Origin: Muribaculaceae bacterium
GTDB lineage: Bacteria > Bacteroidota > Bacteroidia > Bacteroidales > Muribaculaceae
Assembly (NCBI GenBank): GCA_029056365.1
Contig: JAIDBM010000074.1
Location: forward strand, 1-19,741
Direction of reading: 5' to 3'
Length of the DNA stretch: 19,741 nucleotides
Below are positions 1 to 7,248 of this stretch, piece by piece (the stretch's first letter is position 1; every line of letters starts with the position of its first letter). Under the pieces are notes generated by a model, which was not told where the DNA came from, ran no database searches, and worked only from the letters and a program-made list of their open reading frames with translations. A program made the position numbers and the translations under genes.

Positions 1-1062
1 GTATTGCACTCCGCTGCCTCCGAATGGTCCGCCCGGGTTCAGGTTCACAAGGAGCACCCATTTCTTGCTTCCGTCGGGCAGGGCGAGTTCGAAAAGGTCG
101 GGGCATTCCCATACACCGTCTTGTGCGGCCACTTTTCCGAAAGCGCTGTTTTTTGTCCAGTTTTTAAGGTCTTTTGATGAAAAGAACAGAATCTCGTGGT
201 CAAGGGCATGGGCCAGAACCATGTTCCATTCTCCTGTATAAGGATTGCGGAACACCTTGGGGTCGCGGGCTTCGGTCTCGAGAGTTATCACGGGGTTGCC
301 CGGATATATATCGTAGGAAATGCCGCCGTCGTGGCTTACGGCGATGCTCTGAGTCTGGCTTGCGGCGGCGGTGGTATACATGGCCACCGTGGCATCGGAG
401 CCGAATCCGGCGGTATTGTCTTTATCGGTGACTGCGCTTCCGCTGAAAATCGAACCCATTGCCTGCGGCTCGATTGCTGCCGGGTGGTGCTTCCAGTGCA
501 CGAGGTCTTTCGATGTGGAGTGACCCCAGGTCATGTTCTGCCACTTCGAGCCGAACGGATTCCATTGATAATAAAGATGCCATGTGCCATTATCATGGAA
601 CATGCCGTTGGGGTCGTTCATCCATCCCCAGAGAGGAGTGTGGTGGTAGAGCGGACGAAACGCCTCGCGGTTTGAGCTGTCGAATTCCGTAGCTGTGCCT
701 ATTGAGTTCCAGCACACATCTTCCTTGGCTTCCCTGACCGAACTGCGGTTCTGCGAAGTAAGCACGTTAAGCATCACTTCGTGTCCGGCATATTGCGACA
801 GGTCGAGCGGCACGTTGTAGTCCACTTTCGATTTGGCCAGGCGTACATAAAATGTTTTCTCAAGCTTGCCGTCCACAATCAGGTTCACTGTGGCATCGTC
901 GACGCTTTCCTGCACCGGAAGAAGGAGCACAGGATTGTCGGAGCTGATTCTGACAAGAGTATTATTGGTGCCGAGATGTTCCACTTTCACGCCATCGGCT
1001 GCAAGGGCCGGGAGTGAGGACGCGAGCATTGCTGCGGCTACAGTCGTTAATATTTTATTCAT
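1..1062 (-). CDS. GH32 fructan hydrolase, secreted, 3' end outside the window (partial)
   Basis: The reading frame is open from the ATG at 1062 down to base 1, giving 354 N-terminal residues. I estimate that about 250 C-terminal residues lie beyond the left edge. It starts with a signal peptide (residues 1-22, ending LPALAA) without a lipobox cysteine. Residues 23-135 form a beta-rich N-terminal domain like the one often placed before GH32 in Bacteroides (DUF4980-like; this assignment is from memory). The GH32 domain follows, with all three catalytic motifs intact: WMNDPNG (nucleophile D150), RDP (transition-state stabiliser D267) and ECP (acid/base E319). GH32 enzymes hydrolyse beta-fructosidic bonds in levan, inulin or sucrose by a retaining mechanism. 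Exo or endo action and linkage preference cannot be read from the sequence. The gene is divergent from the first sensor gene and probably belongs to the same regulon. Confidence 0.93.
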   Translation of the reverse strand, partial: MNKILTTVAAAMLASSLPALAADGVKVEHLGTNNTLVRISSDNPVLLLPVQESVDDATVNLIVDGKLEKTFYVRLAKSKVDYNVPLDLSQYAGHEVMLNVLTSQNRSSVREAKEDVCWNSIGTATEFDSSNREAFRPLYHHTPLWGWMNDPNGMFHDNGTWHLYYQWNPFGSKWQNMTWGHSTSKDLVHWKHHPAAIEPQAMGSIFSGSAVTDKDNTAGFGSDATVAMYTTAAASQTQSIAVSHDGGISYDIYPGNPVITLETEARDPKVFRNPYTGEWNMVLAHALDHEILFFSSKDLKNWTKNSAFGKVAAQDGVWECPDLFELALPDGSKKWVLLVNLNPGGPFGGSGVQY

Positions 1063-1089
1063 GGCAATCTGTTTATTGTTTTTCGGTTA

Positions 1090-1097
1090 CAAAACTA
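1090..1097 (-). promoter_or_regulatory. -7 box for the minus-strand GH32 gene
   Basis: On the minus strand this reads TAGTTTTG, a full match to the Bacteroidota -7 consensus TAnnTTTG, about 28 nt before the start codon. No good -33 TTTG is seen at normal spacing, as expected for an activator-dependent promoter. Confidence 0.6.
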
Positions 1098-1113
1098 CAG
1101 ATATTGCGGCGCA

Positions 1114-1137
1114 TATGCTGTAATAAATAGCGCATAA
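1114..1137 (-). promoter_or_regulatory. Possible weak copy of the PUL operator upstream of the GH32 gene
   Basis: On the minus strand this 24-base stretch begins exactly 40 nt before the first base of the -7 box, as in the two stronger sites upstream of susC and of the third DUF4960 gene. About half of its positions match the site at 17045-17068, including TGC, then ATTTAT three bases later. The match is partial and the region is AT-rich, so this is tentative. Confidence 0.35.
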
Positions 1138-1203
1138 TACATAAAAAAACGTGCATGTGCATTGATTTTACAAGTTTTCGCACGCTGGTTTAATAATATT
1201 CGC

Positions 1204-1211
1204 TAACTTTG
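1204..1211 (+). promoter_or_regulatory. -7 box for the first HTCS gene
   Basis: TAACTTTG matches TAnnTTTG and lies 41 nt before the ATG at 1253. No convincing -33 element is present (TTTTCG at 1175-1180 is the nearest candidate, slightly too far). The operator shared by susC and the third DUF4960 gene is absent here, which suggests the sensor is not driven by the same activation. Confidence 0.55.
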
Positions 1212-1252
1212 AACTCAGAATGTAAACCTGATTACTTTGCGATTACTTAACC

Positions 1253-4024
1253 ATGAATCCGAACCGATACCTTACAGCCATATACCATGTGATCACATCG
1301 CTGTTGTGTGTGGTTTTGCTGTGCGCGTGTGCGCATGAAAAAAAATACCGTATAGGAGTGTCGCAGTGCTCGTCAGACGACTGGCGTGAAAAAATGAACG
1401 ACGAGATATTGCGGGAGGCTTTATTCCATGAAGACGCCGAGGTTGAAATCCGGTCGGCCCAGGACTGCAACGAAAAACAGATAGAGGACATAAGATACTT
1501 TATCAACAACGGCTTCGATGTCATAGCCGTGGCCCCCAATGAGGCCGATGCCATAACGCCAGTGGTGCGTGAGGCTTATGAAAAAGGAATTCCGGTGGTG
1601 CTGTTCGACCGGAACATCAATGGCGATTATTATACCGCCATAATGGGAACCGACAATAAGGAAATTGGCTCGATGGCTGCCAAATATGCAAACATGCTCC
1701 TGCGCGACGGCGGACGGATAATAGAACTGTACGGACTGGAGGGCTCGACTCCGGCCGATGACCGTCATAGCGGATTTGCAGAACGGCTGATCGAATATCC
1801 GGGCCTGGAGCTGGTCGGATCCGGCGAGGGCCGATGGAATTATGAAACCGCGCTGTCAAAGGCCGATTCGCTGCTGCGGCTGTACCCCGATACGCGTCTG
1901 ATTTTCGCCCATAACGACCGTATGGCCATTGCCGGCCGTGAAGCCGCGCGGAGGCTGGGCATGGATGTGAAGGTAATAGGTATCGATGCGGCCCCGAATA
2001 TCGGAATAAAGGCCGTGGCCGACGGCGTGATCGATGCCACGTTTCTTTATCCCACCGAAGGCGACAGACTGATTTCGACCTGTATGGCCATTGTGCACGG
2101 CAGGCATTTCGACCGGCACATACTGTTGCCGAGCGCATCGGCTGTCGACAATACGAACGCCGATATTCTGCTTCTGCAAAACAAAGCTCTCAAGGCGGAA
2201 AGCGACCGGATACATAAACTCAAGGCACAGGTCGATGATTACTGGGAACGGCATTCAGCCCAGACAACACTGCTTTATGTGGTGGTTTTCTGCGCCGTTT
2301 TGCTCGTAGGGGTGATATTTCTTTTGCTCAGGGCATTCTGGCAGCGCAAGCGGCATCAGAACGTGCTTGAGGAAAACAACCGGCTTCTGGCCGAACAGCG
2401 CGACATGCAGGTGAAACTCAATTCGTCGCTTGAAGAGGCCACACAGTCGAAACTCAGGTTCTTTACAAGTGTGAGCCACGATTTGCGCACACCGATAACA
2501 CTTATAGCCGACCCTATACAGCAGCTGGCCGATGCTCCGAACCTCAATGAAGAACAGCGTATGCTCGCACGAATGGCTAATAAGAACGTGCATATTATGA
2601 AGCGTATGATAAACCAGATTCTCGATTTCCGGAAAATTGAGAACGGTCTTCTGGAACCTCAGCTCTGCGAAATCGATTTCGCTGCATCGGCGCGTGGCTG
2701 GCTGCAGTCGTTCGGAATGGTGGCGTTGAGGCGCCATATAAAGCTTGAGGTAGAGATTCCCGACAAGCCAATGCCTGTGGCAGTGGATTCGGAGATGATC
2801 GAGCGGGTGGTGTTCAATCTCATGGCCAACGCTATAAAATATACTCCCGACAACGGTAATATAAAGTTCGCGTGTGAATATACTGCGCAGATGCTTGAGT
2901 TCAGCGTTAGGGACTCCGGCATAGGAATCAGCGAGGAGCATAGCGAAAGAGTATTCGACCAGTTTTATCAGGTGGATCCATCGCGTAAAAGCGGCAATGG
3001 CATTGGCCTTTCGCTCGTAAAGGCTTTTGTGGAACTGCATAATGGCAATATCAGAGTGGAGAGCGAGCCGGGCCGGGGCAGTTGCTTTACGGTAAGCATC
3101 CCCGTGGGCCATGTCGAGGGTGATGGTAGCAATGTGGCAGGAGCGCTGATTGGAGCCGATACCGTAAGCACCGAACTCGACCCGATTGAAAACAGCGTGG
3201 CTGCGGATACCGGCGGGAAGCCTCTCGTGCTGGTGATAGAGGACAACAGCGATTTGCTCAAGCTTTTGCGCCAGACACTTTCCGGCGATTATCAGGTTCT
3301 GACTGCGGCCAATGGCGCCGATGGTTTGCGAATGGCCATGAAATATGTTCCGGACCTTGTTGTATGCGATGTGATGATGCCTGTGATGGACGGACTGGAA
3401 TGCCTGAAGCGCTTGAAATCGGAGGTGGCCACCTCGCATATCCCTGTGCTGATGCTGACAGCCTGCGCGCTCGATGAGCAGCGGCTTGCCGGCTATGATT
3501 GCGGCGCCGACGGATATATGCCCAAGCCGTTTAACCGCGATATGCTTATCTCACGCTGCCGGAATCTGATAGCAAACCGGAAAAGAGTGTTTGGAGCGGC
3601 CGCCGGGCAGGATGCGGTGAAAATAGGAAAGATACAGGAGCCGGCCAAGGTTCAGGCTTCGGAGAATGAACGTCTTACGCCGCAAGGAGCCGATATTGAC
3701 AACGATTTTTATAATCGCTTCATTGATATTTTCAAGGCCAACATGAGCAACAGTGAACTGAATGTGGAGTTTCTGGCGTCGGAGCTTGGCCTTGGCCGTT
3801 CGCAGTTCTACCGCAAGATTAAGGCACTTACAAATTTTTCGCCGGTGGAGCTTATCCGCGACCTCAGACTCAGGCATGCCCGTGTTCTGCTCACCACTAC
3901 CGATTCGAGTGTGAGCGAGATTGCTTATGAGGTAGGTTTCTCATCGCCGGCCTATTTCAGCAAGTGCTATCGCGAGGCATATGGCCAGACTCCTACCGAG
4001 TTGCGCGAGCAGATGGGCAAGTAG
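1253..4024 (+). CDS. Hybrid two-component system (HTCS) with PBP-type sugar sensor, BT1754-like
   Basis: A one-protein signalling system of 923 residues. An N-terminal hydrophobic segment (about 6-26) ends in a lipobox-like LCAC. Residues 32-310 are a periplasmic type I sugar-binding-protein fold (YRIGVSQC, VAPNEADAITP, FDRNINGD, HNDRMA, GIDAAPN). A single membrane helix spans about 340-359. A short coiled linker leads to a histidine kinase: H-box SVSHDLRTP with H409, N-box around NAIKYTPDNG, G boxes DSGIGIS and GNGIGLSL. The receiver (658-765) has acidic pair E663/D664, phospho-acceptor D706 and K758. An AraC-type helix-turn-helix domain occupies about 815-920. In B. thetaiotaomicron an HTCS of this exact architecture (BT1754) binds fructose and activates the fructan PUL, so I infer a fructose sensor here. 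It is a close paralog of the next gene. A terminator follows the stop. Confidence 0.93.
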   Translation: MNPNRYLTAIYHVITSLLCVVLLCACAHEKKYRIGVSQCSSDDWREKMNDEILREALFHEDAEVEIRSAQDCNEKQIEDIRYFINNGFDVIAVAPNEADAITPVVREAYEKGIPVVLFDRNINGDYYTAIMGTDNKEIGSMAAKYANMLLRDGGRIIELYGLEGSTPADDRHSGFAERLIEYPGLELVGSGEGRWNYETALSKADSLLRLYPDTRLIFAHNDRMAIAGREAARRLGMDVKVIGIDAAPNIGIKAVADGVIDATFLYPTEGDRLISTCMAIVHGRHFDRHILLPSASAVDNTNADILLLQNKALKAESDRIHKLKAQVDDYWERHSAQTTLLYVVVFCAVLLVGVIFLLLRAFWQRKRHQNVLEENNRLLAEQRDMQVKLNSSLEEATQSKLRFFTSVSHDLRTPITLIADPIQQLADAPNLNEEQRMLARMANKNVHIMKRMINQILDFRKIENGLLEPQLCEIDFAASARGWLQSFGMVALRRHIKLEVEIPDKPMPVAVDSEMIERVVFNLMANAIKYTPDNGNIKFACEYTAQMLEFSVRDSGIGISEEHSERVFDQFYQVDPSRKSGNGIGLSLVKAFVELHNGNIRVESEPGRGSCFTVSIPVGHVEGDGSNVAGALIGADTVSTELDPIENSVAADTGGKPLVLVIEDNSDLLKLLRQTLSGDYQVLTAANGADGLRMAMKYVPDLVVCDVMMPVMDGLECLKRLKSEVATSHIPVLMLTACALDEQRLAGYDCGADGYMPKPFNRDMLISRCRNLIANRKRVFGAAAGQDAVKIGKIQEPAKVQASENERLTPQGADIDNDFYNRFIDIFKANMSNSELNVEFLASELGLGRSQFYRKIKALTNFSPVELIRDLRLRHARVLLTTTDSSVSEIAYEVGFSSPAYFSKCYREAYGQTPTELREQMGK

Positions 4025-4035
4025 GCTATAAAAAA

Positions 4036-4073
4036 AACGAAGGCTGCATCGAAATCATGATGCGGCCTTCGTT
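4036..4073 (+). terminator. Hairpin terminator after the first HTCS gene
   Basis: Inverted repeat with a 15-bp stem (left arm 4036-4050, right arm 4059-4073, one G-U pair) and an 8-nt loop, starting 12 bases after the stop codon. The A run before it pairs partly with the Ts after it. The downstream T run is short, so read-through into the second HTCS gene is possible. Confidence 0.7.
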
Positions 4074-4239
4074 ATAATGTTACGTACGGCGTGTTTGTTG
4101 TTTGGGATGGTTTGTAACTTTTCCGCACGAAATTAGCTAAACTTCTGTTGGTAAGACTGTAATGCAAATGTATTGTCTATTAAAAAATGTGCAAGGCGAC
4201 ATAAATTACAGATAATGCCCGATTTTTGCTATACTCCGT

Positions 4240-4272
4240 TTTGCTATGTTGTGTGAAAAAATTGTAACTTTA
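4240..4272 (+). promoter_or_regulatory. Promoter of the second HTCS gene
   Basis: TTTG at 4240-4243 (-33) is followed after 21 bases by TAACTTTA at 4265-4272 (-7; one mismatch to TAnnTTTG), ending 23 bases before the ATG. This is the only promoter in the window with both elements at good spacing, fitting constitutive low-level expression of a sensor. The rest of the 4074-4295 gap shows nothing recognisable. Confidence 0.5.
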
Positions 4273-4295
4273 TCACATAATTTGAAAATACAGCC

Positions 4296-7028
4296 ATGAA
4301 AAAGAATACAGTGTGTTTTCTGTCGTTTGTGCTTCTTGTGGCGGTGATGCTGTTGTCGTGCTCCGACAGCCACAGACGCTATCGCATAGGCGTGTCGCAG
4401 TGCAGTCAGGACGACTGGCGCATGAAGGTGAACGACGAGATACAACGCGAGATGATATTTCACGATGAGGCCACGGTGGAGATTCGCTCGGCCCAGGATA
4501 ACAATGCCCGGCAGATTGCCGACATCCGCTACTTCATGGACAATGGGTTCGATGCTATAATCGTGGCGCCTAACGAGGCGGATGCCATCACCCCTGTGAT
4601 AGCCGAGGCATACCGGAAGGGAATTCCGGTTGTGGTGTTCGACCGCGACATCAACGGCGACACCTTCACGGCCAAGATTCAGGTCGACAACGAGGCTATC
4701 GGCAGAGAGGCCGCACGCTACGCGCGTGGAATTGTCGGCGGACAATTAAATGTGCTTGAACTGCAGGGTTTGCGCGGTTCTTCGCCTGCTTCGGCCAGAC
4801 ACAGCGGTTTTGCTGATGAGATAGCGGGTCTGTACGGCAGCCGCATTGCGGCATCGGTGCATGCCGACTGGTATGAGCTTGACGCGGAGAAGGCCACCGA
4901 CAGTCTTTTGCGGCTATACCCTGATGTAAACGCTATTTTTGCGCATAACGACCGCATGGCCATTGGTGCGGCCCGTTCGGCCCGGAAGCAGGGCCGACGC
5001 GATATAAAGATAATCGGTATCGATGCCGCGCCGAATCTCGGAATCAGGGCTGTGGCCGATTCGGTGATAGACGCCACTTTCTTTTATCCTACCGAAGGGC
5101 ATCTGCTTGTCCAGACTGTTATGAAAATTCTTAAAGGCGAGCCGTATGATGCCAGGGTTATGATTCCGGCCCTGCCGGCGGTAGACCGTTCGAATGCATC
5201 GATTCTGATGAAGCAGGATTCTGTTCTCAGGGCCGAGACAGCCAACATGCTTCGCATGACCGACAAGGCCAATACCTATTTCAGCAAGTACAGCGCCCGG
5301 ACAGCCATGCTTATCGTATCGGTGTTGCTGATACTTACATTGTTTGCCTTGCTTTTTGTGCTTTTTCGTTCATCGCGTATACAGAAGCGCAACAGGCTCG
5401 TTCTGGCGAGGCAGAACGAGGAACTGAAATGCCAGCGCGACAAGCAGCAGGAGTTATACCGTCGTCTTGATGAGGCGACACAGTCGAAACTTGTGTTTTT
5501 TACAAATGTTTCGCATGATTTGCGTACACCTCTTACACTTATTGCCGAGCCTGTGAAGGCTTTGGTGAATTCACCGAATATCAGCGACAACGAGCGAGAG
5601 ATGCTGCGGATAGCCGACCGGAATGTTACAATACTGCACCGTCTGATCGACCAGATTCTGGATTTCCGTAAGTTTGAAAGCGGTAAAATCGATTTTAATC
5701 CCTCGGAGGCCGATCCGGTGGCGCTTGTCGGGCATTGGCTTGAATCGTTCAAAGAGAGTGCATCGAAGCGACATATCGCTCTGAAATTCAATCATGATGC
5801 TTCTGCCGGAACGCATACTGCGGCCATTGATGTCGAAAAAATGGAGAGGGTGGTGTACAATCTTGTTTCGAATGCGCTGAGGCATACACGCGATGGCGGC
5901 GAGATAACGGTCGATGTGGTTCTTTCCGATGATTGTCTTACACTGAAGGTGGCCGATAATGGCGAAGGGATAATGCCGGATAAACTGCCCCGGATTTTCG
6001 ACCGGTTCTATCAGGCCGGCGACCATGGATGTGGTTCGGGGATAGGTTTGTCGCTTGTAAAAGCTTTTGTGGAACTTCACGGAGGAAATGTTGCTGTGCA
6101 GAGTGAACCCGGATGCGGAACTGTGTTTGAGGTCAGGATTCCGGTGGTTCATATAGGAAAATCGGGCAGAGAGCCGGAGCAGGAGTCGTTATGTGGCGAT
6201 GACGAGGCCTGCTGTGCGAAATCCGAAGTTTCGTCGGGCAACGGTGCGAGGCCGCTTGTGCTTGTGGTTGACGACAACGCCGATGTGCGCAATCTTCTTG
6301 GCCGCATTCTTGGCGAGGAATACGATATCCTGTTCGCTGCCGATGGACGGGAAGGTGTCGAGAAAGCCGTTGCTTATGTTCCGGACCTTGTGTTGTGCGA
6401 TGTTATGATGCCTGTGATGGATGGCCTGGAATGTTGCCGCCGGATAAAGGACAATATGGTTACATCGCATATACCGGTTCTGATGCTCACGGCGCGTGCG
6501 CTCGATGAACAGCGTGTCGAGGGGTACGACAGCGGTGCCGACGCATACATATCCAAGCCGTTCGGGAGTGTGCTGCTTAAGTCGCGCTGCCGTAATCTTC
6601 TCGAGAACCGCAAGCGCATAAAAACTACCTCTGCGGCAGAGGAACCAGAGAAGAAATCACTCGATCCGGTTCTGCCGATAGCTACTGCCGATGGCGTGCG
6701 AACCGACCTGGACGATGAATTTTACCGCCGTTTTATCAATGCGGTCGGACCCAGACTGTCGGACTCATCGTTGAGTGTGGAGAATCTGGCGGCCGGGGTA
6801 GGGCTGAGTCAGTCGCAGCTTAACCGCAAGATAAAGGCGCTTACAGGGCGGACGCCGGTGGAACTGATACGTAACCTTCGCCTGGCCATGGCGCATAAGA
6901 TGCTGCAGCAGACCGACCGCCCGGTGAATGAGGTTGCCGTAGCCTGCGGATTTACCTCGCATGCATATTTTTCGAAGTGCTACCGCGATGCCTACGGTCA
7001 GTCGCCCACGGAGGTTCGGGGCCGATGA
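4296..7028 (+). CDS. Second HTCS with PBP-type sugar sensor, tandem paralog of the first
   Basis: A 910-residue protein with the same domain order as its upstream neighbour. The N-terminus has a textbook lipobox (LLSC, C22). The sugar-binding-protein-like sensor spans about 29-305, the membrane helix about 337-357, the kinase carries NVSHDLRTP (H407), N-box SNALRHT, and G boxes DNGEGIM and GSGIGLSL. The receiver has D659/D660, phospho-acceptor D702 and K754, and the AraC-type HTH runs from about 808 to 908. The sensor keeps the same blocks as the first copy (YRIGVSQC, IRSAQD, VAPNEADAITP, HNDRMA, GIDAAPN), so it likely binds a related sugar, probably fructose or another fructan product. Differences cluster around the FDR-INGD loop and in the HTH (SQSQLNRKIKALTGRTP against RSQFYRKIKALTNFSP). 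That would allow different ligand tuning or promoter choice. It precedes the susC operon and has no clear terminator of its own. Confidence 0.92.
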   Translation: MKKNTVCFLSFVLLVAVMLLSCSDSHRRYRIGVSQCSQDDWRMKVNDEIQREMIFHDEATVEIRSAQDNNARQIADIRYFMDNGFDAIIVAPNEADAITPVIAEAYRKGIPVVVFDRDINGDTFTAKIQVDNEAIGREAARYARGIVGGQLNVLELQGLRGSSPASARHSGFADEIAGLYGSRIAASVHADWYELDAEKATDSLLRLYPDVNAIFAHNDRMAIGAARSARKQGRRDIKIIGIDAAPNLGIRAVADSVIDATFFYPTEGHLLVQTVMKILKGEPYDARVMIPALPAVDRSNASILMKQDSVLRAETANMLRMTDKANTYFSKYSARTAMLIVSVLLILTLFALLFVLFRSSRIQKRNRLVLARQNEELKCQRDKQQELYRRLDEATQSKLVFFTNVSHDLRTPLTLIAEPVKALVNSPNISDNEREMLRIADRNVTILHRLIDQILDFRKFESGKIDFNPSEADPVALVGHWLESFKESASKRHIALKFNHDASAGTHTAAIDVEKMERVVYNLVSNALRHTRDGGEITVDVVLSDDCLTLKVADNGEGIMPDKLPRIFDRFYQAGDHGCGSGIGLSLVKAFVELHGGNVAVQSEPGCGTVFEVRIPVVHIGKSGREPEQESLCGDDEACCAKSEVSSGNGARPLVLVVDDNADVRNLLGRILGEEYDILFAADGREGVEKAVAYVPDLVLCDVMMPVMDGLECCRRIKDNMVTSHIPVLMLTARALDEQRVEGYDSGADAYISKPFGSVLLKSRCRNLLENRKRIKTTSAAEEPEKKSLDPVLPIATADGVRTDLDDEFYRRFINAVGPRLSDSSLSVENLAAGVGLSQSQLNRKIKALTGRTPVELIRNLRLAMAHKMLQQTDRPVNEVAVACGFTSHAYFSKCYRDAYGQSPTEVRGR

Positions 7029-7130
7029 GGTTCCGCTGCGCTGTCATGCACCGGATATTATCGAAAATGCACCAATTTTTATTACAACGTATATTTTTAA
7101 AAAATTCGGCACGGGTTTTCAAACTTCGTG

Positions 7131-7175
7131 CATTACATCAAAAATTACATTAGTTGCAAGTATTATTATAATTCA
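7131..7175 (+). promoter_or_regulatory. Putative HTCS operator upstream of susC
   Basis: Two parts. A direct repeat of ATTACAT(C/T) at 7132-7139 and 7144-7151 has a 12-base period. It is followed directly by a block AGTTGCAA, TTAT, ATAAT, CA at 7152-7175. The whole arrangement is repeated at 17024-17068 at the same distance (40 nt from the block to the -7 box). Position and conservation fit an activator site bound by the AraC-type domain of an HTCS. The binding itself is inference. Confidence 0.6.
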
Positions 7176-7191
7176 TCAGGACAAAGAGTTG

Positions 7192-7199
7192 TAATTTTG
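7192..7199 (+). promoter_or_regulatory. -7 box of the susC operon
   Basis: TAATTTTG is a full match to TAnnTTTG, 49 nt before the ATG of susC. No -33 TTTG is seen at normal spacing, consistent with dependence on an activator bound just upstream. The sequence TAATTTTGCT is identical at the promoter of the third DUF4960 gene. Confidence 0.65.
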
Positions 7200-7248
7200 C
7201 TTTGGAAATCTCAACCAGGGAAATCACAACAACCTAATCTAACAATAA

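Noticed and set aside
4119..4146. Similarity between the gap after the first HTCS (TTTTCCGCACG, GCTAAACTT) and the promoter of the first HTCS (TTTTCGCACG, GCTAACTTT), as a relic of the tandem duplication.
   Set aside because: The two parts are 17 bases apart in one place and 6 in the other, and the matches are short enough to be chance.
7109..7131. Imperfect hairpin (GCACG and GTTT arms) that might end the second HTCS transcript.
   Set aside because: Short, interrupted stem and no T run after it. Its right arm also runs into the putative operator.
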